The position numbers and the translations under genes were made by a program. A model generated the notes under the pieces. The model did not search any database, was not told where the DNA came from, and was given only the letters and a program-made list of their open reading frames with translations. Shown piece after piece: positions 6,577 through 13,586 of a stretch of DNA of 20,715 nucleotides. The DNA is from CAIXZV01 sp037446495 (GTDB taxonomy: Bacteria; Chloroflexota; Limnocylindria; Limnocylindrales; CSP1-4): positions 1 to 20,715 of the forward strand of contig JBBIIL010000051.1 in the NCBI GenBank assembly GCA_037446495.1, given 5' to 3'. Each line of letters begins with the position of its first letter. Position 1 is the stretch's first letter.

Positions 6577-7896
6577 ATGCGACCCCGCTTCGAGCTCCTC
6601 GAGCCCGCCCTGATCGACCGCGTCGTTGACGAGGCGCTGGAGCTGCTGATGAAACCCGGTGTCAAGGTTGAGGAGCCCGAGGCGATCCGCGTCCTCGTCG
6701 GCGCGGGCGCCCTGGCCGACGGCAGCCGTGTCGCGATCCCCGAGGCGATGGTCCGCCGGGCGCTCGACACCGTCCCGCACGCGTTCGACCTGTATACGCG
6801 CGCCGGGGAGCCAGCCGTCCGGTACGGCTCGGGTGCCGTCCACTTCGACCCGGGGTCGTCAGGCGTGGCCGTGCTGGANNNNNNNNNNNNNNNNNNNNNN
6901 NNNNNNNNNNNNNNNNNNNNNNNNNNNNNNNNNNNNNNNNNNNNNNNNNNNNNNNNNNNNNNNNNNNNNNNNNNNNNNGCCGCTCTGGCCGACAGGCCGC
7001 GGGCCGTGTTCGACGTCTGTCCGTCGCCGCCGCTCACCTGGTCTGAGTTTGCCTGCCGGAACATCATGGACCTCGGGCGCGTGGGGGTCCCTGCCGAGAT
7101 GGTCGCGATGCCGCTGGCGGGGGTGGCCGCGCCGGTGACGCTGGTCGGGTCGATCGTCCAGCACGCCGCCGAGTGCCTGGCGGGCATCGTGCTCCACCAG
7201 CTCGCCGCGCCGGGTGCGCCGATCGTGTGGGGCGGGGCGCCAGCGATCGTGGACATGCGGACAGGCGCCACGCCGATGGGCGCCATCGAGACCGCGATGA
7301 TCGACGGAGGGTACGCCGCGGTTGGGCATCACCTGGGCCTGCCGACGCACGCGTACATGGGCGCGACCGATTCGAAGATCGTGGACGCCCAGGCGGGCCT
7401 CGAGGCGGGAATGACCGCGCTCGTCGGGGCGCTCGCGGGGGTGGACCTGATCTCCGGTCCGGGCATGCTCGACTTCCTGCTGGCGCAATCGGCCGAGAAG
7501 CTGGTGATCGACGCCGAGGCGATCGGGATGGTGCAGCGGCTGCTCCGGGGCATCGGCACGCCGACGCCGTCGCTGGCGACTGCGTCCTTCGAGGCGGCCG
7601 GGCCCGAGGGCCGGTTCCTCGAGCTGCCCGAGACGCGCCGGCTGTTCAAGTCCGAGCAGTTCCTGCCGTCGCGGATCATCGACCGGCAGTCCCGTCGGGC
7701 GTGGCACGACGCGGGCGGGCTCGACGCCTTCGGGCGGGCGCGCGTCCGGGTGGAGGAGCTCTTGGCGTCGCACCCGCTGCCGGCAGTGGACGCCGATGTC
7801 GCGGCCGCGATGGTCGCGCGCATCCGCGAGGCCGGGGCTCCGTTCGGCCTCGGCGACGCGCTGCCGGGGGTGCCGGAGGGCTTCGGCGGCAGTTGA
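6577..7896 (+). CDS. mttB: Second MttB-family methyltransferase, interrupted by an assembly gap
   Basis: The frame is open on both sides of a 100-N gap. The N-terminal part (about 100 residues, MRPRFELLEPALIDRVVDEA onward) and the C-terminal part (about 305 residues) both align with MttB proteins; the latter has the canonical GATDSKIVDAQAGLE motif that the first copy lacks. Compared with the first copy, about 85 residues are missing where the gap gives only 33, so the real gene is probably close to 490 codons. GGAG at 6566-6569 supports the ATG at 6577, 100 bp after the first mttB stop, in the same operon. No in-frame amber codon is visible in the sequenced parts. It is not a tandem duplicate in sequence: the two copies are clearly diverged and probably differ in substrate. 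Confidence 0.88.
   Translation: MRPRFELLEPALIDRVVDEALELLMKPGVKVEEPEAIRVLVGAGALADGSRVAIPEAMVRRALDTVPHAFDLYTRAGEPAVRYGSGAVHFDPGSSGVAVLXXXXXXXXXXXXXXXXXXXXXXXXXXXXXXXXXXAALADRPRAVFDVCPSPPLTWSEFACRNIMDLGRVGVPAEMVAMPLAGVAAPVTLVGSIVQHAAECLAGIVLHQLAAPGAPIVWGGAPAIVDMRTGATPMGAIETAMIDGGYAAVGHHLGLPTHAYMGATDSKIVDAQAGLEAGMTALVGALAGVDLISGPGMLDFLLAQSAEKLVIDAEAIGMVQRLLRGIGTPTPSLATASFEAAGPEGRFLELPETRRLFKSEQFLPSRIIDRQSRRAWHDAGGLDAFGRARVRVEELLASHPLPAVDADVAAAMVARIREAGAPFGLGDALPGVPEGFGGS
6879..6978. other. Assembly gap of exactly 100 N
   Basis: A run of exactly 100 N, the usual placeholder length for a scaffold join of unknown size, lies inside the second mttB. Alignment to the first mttB predicts about 256 missing bases, which also satisfies the frame (3k+1). 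Confidence 0.97.
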
Positions 7897-8055
7897 GGGG
7901 CTCCCCGCTCCTGCGTGCGGCGCTCCCCGACCTCCGTGGGGGGCTCCCCGGCTGCGGCCACGGCCATGCGGCAACCCCGGCTCCGGCCATGGCCGGCCGG
8001 CGGGTGCTCCCCGACATCCGGGCGCCGCTCCGCTTCCGGCCGCCGGGTGCCCGGC

Positions 8056-8148
8056 CCATTGCGGTGCTTCCGGCCGCTACGGTCGCCCGTGGTGCACGTC
8101 GTGCACCAAATCGCGGGGATCCGGCCGAAAGAGCGCCATTGCGGTGCT
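8056..8148. repeat. Two 13-bp direct repeats (CCATTGCGGTGCT), 80 bp apart
   Basis: Identical CCATTGCGGTGCT at 8056-8068 and 8136-8148. Each is followed by a TGGTGCA-N5-TGCACC palindrome at nearly the same distance (8090 and 8172), so the pair looks like a degenerate tandem unit of about 81 bp. Confidence 0.75.
8090..8108. promoter_or_regulatory. 19-bp palindrome, copy 1 (TGGTGCA-CGTCG-TGCACCA)
   Basis: Perfect 7-bp arms with a 5-bp spacer, the size and symmetry expected of a dimeric repressor operator. First of three copies upstream of the HTH gene. Confidence 0.6.
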
Positions 8149-8171
8149 CCTCGTGCACCGGATGGGCCTTT

Positions 8172-8190
8172 TGGTGCAGGGGGTGCACCG
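8172..8190. promoter_or_regulatory. 19-bp palindrome, copy 2 (TGGTGCA-GGGGG-TGCACCG)
   Basis: Same arms and spacer length as copy 1, with one mismatch at the outer end. Arms are conserved while spacer bases differ, which argues for recognition of the arms. Confidence 0.58.
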
Positions 8191-8223
8191 AACGAAGCCG
8201 CATCATCCCTGCCGGCGCGCGAT

Positions 8224-8242
8224 TGGTGCACCTCATGCACCA
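8224..8242. promoter_or_regulatory. 19-bp palindrome, copy 3 (TGGTGCA-CCTCA-TGCACCA)
   Basis: Perfect 7-bp arms, 5-bp spacer, 52 bp from copy 2 and about 144 bp before the HTH start codon. Its right half merges into the 33-bp tandem repeat. Confidence 0.6.
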
Positions 8243-8329
8243 CGCCCCGCCCGGCGCGTGCTACCCCATGCACCGCGCCCCGCCCGGCGCGTGCTCCACA
8301 GGGCGGCGCGTGCTACCCCATCCACCGCG
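8235..8329. repeat. 33-bp GC-rich tandem repeat with a degenerate third copy
   Basis: Copies begin at 8235 and 8268 with ATGCACC(A/G)CGCCCCG followed by CCCGGCGCGTGCT, one mismatch over 27 bp. A third, partial copy at 8305-8329 repeats GGCGCGTGCTACCCCAT and CACCGCG with one change. Each full copy starts with an ATGCACC half-site like those in the palindromes. Confidence 0.7.
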
Positions 8330-8385
8330 GCCCGTGGCTCAGCGCAGATAAGCGGCGGATGAGCCTGCCGTGCTTCGATTCGGGC

Positions 8386-9135
8386 ATGGCAGACACGCTG
8401 ATCCTCCGGACGGCTCGCGAGCGGCACCGGGACCTCGTTCACCGACTTGCGAGCGATCTCCGGCGGACCCGACTGGAATGCGGCGTGTCACTGCGGGCGC
8501 TTGCCGCAGCGGCCGGGATCGACCACTCGGTCCTGTCGCGCATCGAGACCGGCCGGCTTGAGCCGACGCTCCTGACCCTCGTCGCCATCGCGACGGCACT
8601 CGGCATGGAGGCCAGCGTGCGCCTCTTCCAGGCGACCGGCCCGCGCATCCACGACCGGACGTCGGCGCCGATCACGGACGCCCTCCTTGGCGCCGCCGAT
8701 GCTCGATGGGTGTCCAGGCTCGAGGTCTTCGTCGTGAAGCCGGCCCGCGGCGTCATTGACGTGGTGCTCACGGACCGGCGCGCAAGCGATGTGGTGGCGT
8801 CGGAGGTCCAGGGCCAGCTCCTGCGGGTGGAGCAGCAACTGCGCTGGGCGGGGCAGAAGGCCGACAGCCTGCCGTCGGCGGCGGACTGGCCGTGGACGGA
8901 CCAGCCTGCGCGCATCTCACGGCTGCTGGTCCTTCGCTCCACCGTGACGAATCGGGCCCTCGTGCGGGACCTGCCCGATCTCTTCCGGGCGGCCTATCCG
9001 GTTTCCGAGGCCGACGCATGGCAGGCCCTGACCTCGCCCAACCGGCCCTGGCCCGGCAACGCGCTGCTGTGGGCCGAGGTCGCGGGCGGCAGAGCGCGGA
9101 TCCTCGACGGGGCGCCGCGCGGGAGCGGGCGATGA
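8386..9135 (+). CDS. XRE-type HTH protein with uncharacterised C-terminal (possibly nuclease-fold) domain
   Basis: 249 aa. Residues ~10-75 form a Cro/CI-type helix-turn-helix (LRALAAAAGIDHSVLSRIET, then LEPTLLTLVAIATALGM). Residues ~110-245 form a separate domain with GVIDVVLTDRR, a helix beginning SEVQGQLLRVEQQLRWAGQK, a strand ARISRLLVLRST and a WPGNALLWAEV end. The order Asp, then ExQ, then a helix recalls degenerate PD-(D/E)XK nuclease folds, but this is a pattern guess. It may bind the three palindromes upstream and so control itself. Start choice is uncertain: an in-frame ATG at 8359 also exists, and neither has a good ribosome site. It converges on the enoyl-CoA hydratase gene with only 11 bp between. 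Function unknown. Confidence 0.8.
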   Translation: MADTLILRTARERHRDLVHRLASDLRRTRLECGVSLRALAAAAGIDHSVLSRIETGRLEPTLLTLVAIATALGMEASVRLFQATGPRIHDRTSAPITDALLGAADARWVSRLEVFVVKPARGVIDVVLTDRRASDVVASEVQGQLLRVEQQLRWAGQKADSLPSAADWPWTDQPARISRLLVLRSTVTNRALVRDLPDLFRAAYPVSEADAWQALTSPNRPWPGNALLWAEVAGGRARILDGAPRGSGR

Positions 9136-9146
9136 CCCGCGGCCGG

Positions 9147-9932
9147 CTACCGCCCCTCGAAGCGCGGCGCCCGCTTCTCCACGAAGGCGCGGAAGCCCTC
9201 GCGGCGGTCGGCGGATCGGCTGACGAGGTCGTACATCGCGTCTTCGGTGGCCTGACCGTCGCGCAGAGACCCGGCCGCCGCGCGAATCGCGCGCTTCGCC
9301 TCGCGCAAGCCCAGCGGCGCAGCGAGGGCGAGGTCCGCGGCGATCGCCAGTGCGGCTCCGAGCGCCTCACCGGGCTCGGCAAGGCGGGTGATGAGCCCCC
9401 ACGCTTCGGCCTCCTCGCCCGACAGCCGACGGCCGGTGAGGACCAAGTCGCGGGCACGAGCAGCCCCAACAGCCCAGGTCAGCAGCCGCGCCGCGCCGCC
9501 GCCGGGGAAGATCCCCACACGGGTCTCCGGCAGCCCGAGCTGGGCGTCGCGCCCCGACACGATGAGGTCGCAGGCGAGCGCGAGCTCGAAGCCGCCGGCG
9601 AGGCAGAACCCCTCAACCGCCGCGACTGTCGGCATGGGCAGCTCCGTCAGCGCCGTCGTCAGCGCGACGATCCGCTCGTGCTGCTCGGCGAGCTGTGCAT
9701 CGGAGAAGGCCGCCCGCTCGCGCAGGTCCATGCCCGCGGAGAACGCGGTGAGCCCCGCGCCGCGAATGATGGCGACCCGGGTGGTCGGGTCGCCCGCGAG
9801 CGAGCGCACCGCCGCGGACAGCGCGTCGAGGAGCGCGTCGTCGATCGCGTTGCGGACTGCGGGCCGGTTCAACGTGAGCACGACGACGCCGCCGGCGTGC
9901 GAGCGGTCCTCGAGCAGGACCGGCGAGCTCAT
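9147..9932 (-). CDS. Enoyl-CoA hydratase/isomerase (crotonase) family protein
   Basis: 261 aa, typical family length. The oxyanion-hole motif AFSAGMDLRE is at ~63-72, and AVEGFCLAGGFELALACDLI with LGLPETRVGIFPGGGAARLL follow. Both catalytic glutamates of true hydratases (E144 and E164 of the rat enzyme) appear to be present as Glu116 and Glu136, so hydration of a 2-enoyl-CoA is plausible. Its ATG overlaps the TGA of the MFS transporter gene (ATGA), and GAGGGA inside that gene serves as ribosome site, so the two are co-translated. The C-terminal RAFVEKRAPRFEGR is the usual end of the family. The specific acyl-CoA cannot be told. Confidence 0.9.
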   Translation of the reverse strand: MSSPVLLEDRSHAGGVVVLTLNRPAVRNAIDDALLDALSAAVRSLAGDPTTRVAIIRGAGLTAFSAGMDLRERAAFSDAQLAEQHERIVALTTALTELPMPTVAAVEGFCLAGGFELALACDLIVSGRDAQLGLPETRVGIFPGGGAARLLTWAVGAARARDLVLTGRRLSGEEAEAWGLITRLAEPGEALGAALAIAADLALAAPLGLREAKRAIRAAAGSLRDGQATEDAMYDLVSRSADRREGFRAFVEKRAPRFEGR

Positions 9933-11530
9933 GCCGCGGGTCCCTCGCTGCGACGCTCCTCGCCGAACTCGTACACGGTGGCGAGCGGGTCCCGCCGGCC
10001 CAGCGCGAGCCACGCGATGAACCCGCCCCCCACGCCCAGCAGCCCGCCACCCAGGAACACGATGCGCAGCGCCGCCACGTAGGACTCGGCGTAGATTCGC
10101 AGGTCGCCGGGCTGGACCGCAGCCGCGGCAGCCTGCCAGGTGGGCAGGCCGAGCGCACCCATCAGGCTGCGCAGTCCCTCGACGGCGCTGGCCAGCTGGT
10201 CGGGAGGAACACCGGCCTGGCTGCCCGTGTAGATCCGCACGGCGAGGTCGGCCAGGGCTGCCGTAATGATGACGACCCCCGCCCGCGTGCCCACCTCGAT
10301 CGACGCCTCGTTGAGGGCGGCGGCGGTGGCTGGCAGGCCGCGCGGGACGCTGGCGAAGATGATCGCCGTACGGACGGTGGTGGCAACCACGAATCCCCCG
10401 CCGACCACGAGGAGCGGGACGATGAACGCGAGGTAGGGCGTCCCCCGCCCGAGGATCAGCGCGGTCACGAGGTTGCCCAGGCCCACCAGCACCACACCGC
10501 CGCCGATTAGGTTGCGCGGCTGGTAGCGCCCCAGCAGGACACCCGCGATCGGACCCGCGAGGACAAGCCCGGCGAACAGGGGCGCGAGTGCGATGACGCC
10601 CAGCAGCGGCCCGTAGTTCATCACGACGCCGAAGAACAACGGCATCTGGGATGCCGCCACGGTCTGCGCCGCGGCGATGATGAGGCCCACGAAGAGGGCG
10701 ATCGCAACCGGCCGTCGCTCGACGTGCACGGCAGCCTCGCCCACCCGGTGGCGCCGGCGGCGGCTGGCGGCGTAGAAGGCTGCGATCAGCATGGCGCCTA
10801 GCCCGACGATGCCCAGCCGGAGCGGGTTGTCCCAGCCGCCGCCGAGCCACAGGACCCCGATCGTGACGAGGACCACGCCGATGGCCCAGAGGGCAGTCCC
10901 GACGACCACTGGCCGCTCCGGCGCGGTCGCCCGGGGGATGTCGGGGATGCGGGGCCAGACCACGAGCAGCGCCAGGGTGCAGGCTGCGATGGCCCCGACG
11001 AAGGCCGGCAGCGGGTGGCCCGGGATCAGCGACACGAGCGTGGGCGAGACGGCCTGGCCCGCGCCGTACCCCGCGTACGCGATGCCGATGGCCGTCGCCC
11101 GGTTCACTCCGGTGTACGACACGGCAGCCACCGCGAGCGCCGCCGGCATGACGATCGCGGCCGACGCGATGCCCACCAGGCGGACCAGCCGGAAGACGAG
11201 GTCCTGCGACTCCAGCATCGGGATCGCGAGCACCGCCGCGGCCAGCGAGATCGCCAGGCCGCCGAGGATGACGGGCCGCGCGCGGTGCAGGTCCCCGACG
11301 GCGCCCCCGACCAGCAGGAACGTCGCGGTGATCACCGACAGGAGGAGGACGAGTCCCTCGAGCTCCGGCCGCTCGCGCAGCGCCGCCTGCGTGGTGGTCG
11401 CCATCGGCGCCATGATCTTGGGGTCCATGCCCGCGGCGAACAGCGCGACGGCGGACGCGAGGAGCGCGCTGGCCGCGCGGCGGTCAACCAGAAGGTCGCC
11501 GATGACGGACGGAAGCGGCGGGCGGCGCAT
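9929..11530 (-). CDS. MFS transporter, DHA2-like (about 14 transmembrane segments)
   Basis: 533 aa of mostly hydrophobic segments separated by short charged loops, consistent with a 14-TM drug:H+ antiporter-2-type permease. A motif-A-like loop (GGAVGDLHRARPVI, ~75-88) follows the second segment. The long loop with VRIYTGSQAGVPPDQLASA near 430-450 between late segments is common in this group. It lies in the inner membrane and probably exports small molecules; the substrate is unknown. The ATG at 11530 lacks a Shine-Dalgarno but has TAGCAT 7 nt upstream, so it may start its own transcript, although it lies 65 bp after the tyrosine phenol-lyase gene on the same strand. The downstream enoyl-CoA hydratase gene is translationally coupled by ATGA. 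Confidence 0.88.
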   Translation of the reverse strand: MRRPPLPSVIGDLLVDRRAASALLASAVALFAAGMDPKIMAPMATTTQAALRERPELEGLVLLLSVITATFLLVGGAVGDLHRARPVILGGLAISLAAAVLAIPMLESQDLVFRLVRLVGIASAAIVMPAALAVAAVSYTGVNRATAIGIAYAGYGAGQAVSPTLVSLIPGHPLPAFVGAIAACTLALLVVWPRIPDIPRATAPERPVVVGTALWAIGVVLVTIGVLWLGGGWDNPLRLGIVGLGAMLIAAFYAASRRRRHRVGEAAVHVERRPVAIALFVGLIIAAAQTVAASQMPLFFGVVMNYGPLLGVIALAPLFAGLVLAGPIAGVLLGRYQPRNLIGGGVVLVGLGNLVTALILGRGTPYLAFIVPLLVVGGGFVVATTVRTAIIFASVPRGLPATAAALNEASIEVGTRAGVVIITAALADLAVRIYTGSQAGVPPDQLASAVEGLRSLMGALGLPTWQAAAAAVQPGDLRIYAESYVAALRIVFLGGGLLGVGGGFIAWLALGRRDPLATVYEFGEERRSEGPAA

Positions 11531-11537
11531 CAGCCCG

Positions 11538-11543
11538 ATGCTA
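11538..11543 (-). promoter_or_regulatory. Putative leaderless -10 box (TAGCAT) of the MFS gene
   Basis: TAGCAT on the minus strand ends exactly 7 nt before the ATG at 11530. No ribosome site lies in the gap. Same geometry as at 3880-3885 and 14692-14697. Confidence 0.45.
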
Positions 11544-11595
11544 ACAGGGACCGGACGTCGCCCTGCGCCCGTGTCCCGCCGCCCACGCGGCCGCG

Positions 11596-13017
11596 TCAGA
11601 TGGGCTCGAACCGCGCCTGGAAGAACCGCAGGTACTTGGGCTCGTAGACCATGCGCAGGCCGCGAGCCCGGTCACGGGCGTCGAAGCACGCCTTGACCGA
11701 CTCCGCCACGACGTCCATGTGGGCCTGCGTGTAGACGCGACGCGGGATGGTGAGCCGCGTCAGCTCGAGCTTGGGGCGCTTGTGGTCGCCCGTCTTGGGG
11801 TCGCGCCCCGCGGACACGATCCCGCGCTCCATCGAGCGGATGCCGGAGTCGAGGTACAGCTCGGCCGCGAGCGTCTGGCCCGGGAACTCGTCCTGCGCGA
11901 GGTGCGGGTAGAACCGCTTCGCGTCGAGGAAGATCGCGTGCCCGCCGATGGGCTGGACGATCGGGATGTCCCACTCGGTCAACAGCTCACCCAGGTAGCG
12001 AACCTGCCCCACCCGCGAGCGCACGTGCTCGTCCTGGACGGCCTCGACGATGCCCAGCGCCAGCGCCTCCATGTCGCGCCCGGCCATCCCGCCGTACGTG
12101 TGGAGCCCCTCGAAGACGACGACTAGGTTGCGCAGCTCCTCGAAGGTGTCCCAGTCGTTGACGGCGAGCCAGCCGCCGATGTTGACGAGGTTGTCCTTCT
12201 TGGCGCTCATCCAGGCGCCGTCCGTGTAGGAGCAGAACTCGAGCAGGATGTCAGCGATCGCCTTGTCCGCGTAGCCCTCCTCGCGCTCCTGGATGAACAG
12301 CGCGTTCTCCACCATGCGCGTGGCGTCGAGCATCACCTTGATGCCCAGCGGCTCGCACAGCGCTCGGATGGCCTTGACGTTGGCCATCGATACGGGCTGG
12401 CCGCCGGCCATGTTCACCGTGCCGGCGAGCGAGACATAGGGGATCCTGTCCGCCCCCACCTCGTCGATCAGCGCCCTGAGCTTGTCGAGGTCGATGTCGC
12501 CCTTGAACGGCAGAATCGCCTGCGGGTCGTGGGCCTCGTCGATGATCACGTCGTGGAACGTGCCGCCCGCCATCTCCTGGTGCTCGCGGGTGGTGGTGAA
12601 GTACATGTTGCCGGGGATGTGGTCGCCCGGCTTGATCATCACCTGGCTGATCAGGTGCTCGGCGCCGCGCCCCTGGTGCGTCGGGACGATGTGCCTGTAG
12701 CCGTAGTAGCGCTGGACCGCCGCCTCCAGGTGGTAGAAGTTCACGCTCCCGGCGTAGGCCTCGTCGCCCAGCAGCATCCCGGCCCACTGGCGATCGCTCA
12801 TCGCTGACGTGCCGGAGTCGGTGAGGAGGTCGATGTACACGTCATCGCTGCGGAGGAGGAACGTGTTGTAGCCGGCCTCGGCCATCGCCGCGACGCGGTG
12901 CTCGCGCGTGGTGGTCTTGAGCGGCTCGACCATCTTGATCTTCCAGGGCTCGGCCCAGCTTCGGCGGCCGTGCTGCTGGCCCATGGTGTGGAGCGACGAG
13001 GGGCGGTCAGGCGTCAC
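11596..13017 (-). CDS. tpl: Tyrosine phenol-lyase (PLP-dependent beta-eliminase)
   Basis: 473 aa from GTG 13017. The whole chain aligns with tyrosine phenol-lyase/tryptophanase: YNTFLLRSDDVYIDLLTDSG, THQGRGAEHL, GNMYFTTTREHQE, and the PLP-lysine segment MSAKKDNLVNIGG (Lys273/274). Two residues that separate the two enzymes point to tyrosine phenol-lyase: Arg398 in SMERG (Arg381 of the Citrobacter enzyme, Ile in tryptophanase) and Phe465 in YLRFF (Phe448; His463 in E. coli tryptophanase). The reaction is L-tyrosine to phenol, pyruvate and ammonia. GTG 13017 follows GGAGA at 7 nt; ATG 12984 is an alternative without a ribosome site. It lies 41 bp downstream of an Lrp/AsnC regulator on the same strand, which probably controls it. 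One active-site neighbour, Met288 of the Citrobacter enzyme, is Leu here. Confidence 0.93.
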   Translation of the reverse strand: MTPDRPSSLHTMGQQHGRRSWAEPWKIKMVEPLKTTTREHRVAAMAEAGYNTFLLRSDDVYIDLLTDSGTSAMSDRQWAGMLLGDEAYAGSVNFYHLEAAVQRYYGYRHIVPTHQGRGAEHLISQVMIKPGDHIPGNMYFTTTREHQEMAGGTFHDVIIDEAHDPQAILPFKGDIDLDKLRALIDEVGADRIPYVSLAGTVNMAGGQPVSMANVKAIRALCEPLGIKVMLDATRMVENALFIQEREEGYADKAIADILLEFCSYTDGAWMSAKKDNLVNIGGWLAVNDWDTFEELRNLVVVFEGLHTYGGMAGRDMEALALGIVEAVQDEHVRSRVGQVRYLGELLTEWDIPIVQPIGGHAIFLDAKRFYPHLAQDEFPGQTLAAELYLDSGIRSMERGIVSAGRDPKTGDHKRPKLELTRLTIPRRVYTQAHMDVVAESVKACFDARDRARGLRMVYEPKYLRFFQARFEPI

Positions 13018-13058
13018 CGGGCAGTCTCCAAGTTTCGGGGCGTCGTCGGGTTCGGCGG

Positions 13059-13565
13059 TCAGGTGCGCGCACGTGCGGGCTCGACGACGGCGTCGGGCCC
13101 GATCGGGAGGGCGGTGGTGCGCTTCACCTCGCGGACCACCAGGCTCGTCTGGATCCGCGCGATGCCCGGGATGGGCGAGAGGCGGTCGACGAGGAAGCGC
13201 TCGAGGTCCCGGCGGTTGCGCAGCGCCACCCGAAGGACGTAGTCGTGCTCGCCGGTCACGTGGTGGACCTCGAGCACCTCGGGCATCGCGGTGACGGTGT
13301 CGCGGAAGCGCTCCACGTCGTCGTGGCCGTGAGCGCGAAGGCTCACGTTCACGAAGCACAGCAGGTCGAAGCCGGCCTGCTCGCGGTCCACGAGCGCGAC
13401 ATAGCGGCCGATGACGCCCTCCCGCTCGAGGCGGCGGACCCGGGCGTGGGTCGCCGCTTGCGAGAGGCCGATCCGGCGGGCGAGGTCCGCGTTGGCGAGC
13501 CGGCCGTCGGCCTGGAGCTCGCGCAGGATGGCGTCGTCGATCTCGTCACGGTCGGGGTGTACCAC
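13059..13565 (-). CDS. Lrp/AsnC-family transcriptional regulator
   Basis: 168 aa from GTG 13565. Residues ~5-60 are the AsnC-type winged helix (DRDEIDDAILRELQADGRLA, then DLARRIGLSQAATHARVRRL), followed by the ligand-binding RAM domain (FVNVSLRAHG, MPEVLEVHHVTGEHDYVLRV, IPGIARIQTSLVVREVK). Such proteins sense amino acids and form dimers to octamers on DNA. The frame runs open to 13709, but GTG 13565 was chosen because GGAG lies 7 nt upstream and family proteins begin close to this point. It is followed by tyrosine phenol-lyase 41 bp downstream, so tyrosine or a related aromatic amino acid is a sensible effector guess. Two perfect CAGAAGAAC copies upstream may be its own binding sites. Confidence 0.92.
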   Translation of the reverse strand: MVHPDRDEIDDAILRELQADGRLANADLARRIGLSQAATHARVRRLEREGVIGRYVALVDREQAGFDLLCFVNVSLRAHGHDDVERFRDTVTAMPEVLEVHHVTGEHDYVLRVALRNRRDLERFLVDRLSPIPGIARIQTSLVVREVKRTTALPIGPDAVVEPARART

Positions 13566-13586
13566 GCGGGCGCTCCGGGCTGCGAT

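Larger units (their letters stand above)
7897..8385. other. 489-bp non-coding repeat-rich region
   Basis: No believable gene. Open frames here are extensions of neighbours and are compositionally repetitive. It holds four GCTCCCCG copies (7900, 7922, 7943, 8006), two CCATTGCGGTGCT copies 80 bp apart, three 19-bp palindromes, and a 33-bp tandem repeat. It sits directly upstream of an HTH gene, so part of it is probably that gene's control region. Confidence 0.7.

Noticed and set aside
5013..7896. Pyrrolysine-encoding (UAG) MttB
   Set aside because: The first copy is full length with no in-frame UAG and the sequenced parts of the second have none; no pyl genes are visible. The missing stretch in the N gap cannot be checked.
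8056..8329. Possible CRISPR array
   Set aside because: Repeats are of different lengths and types, spacers are not uniform, and no cas gene is present.
8359..8361. Alternative ATG start of the HTH gene
   Set aside because: It adds nine residues that do not look like the start of an HTH protein and has no better ribosome site; kept only as an alternative.
9147..10850. Long minus-strand frame that joins the crotonase to sequence antisense-shifted within the MFS gene
   Set aside because: The part upstream of 9932 overlaps the MFS gene in another frame and is Arg-rich nonsense; the crotonase begins at ATG 9932 with ATGA coupling.
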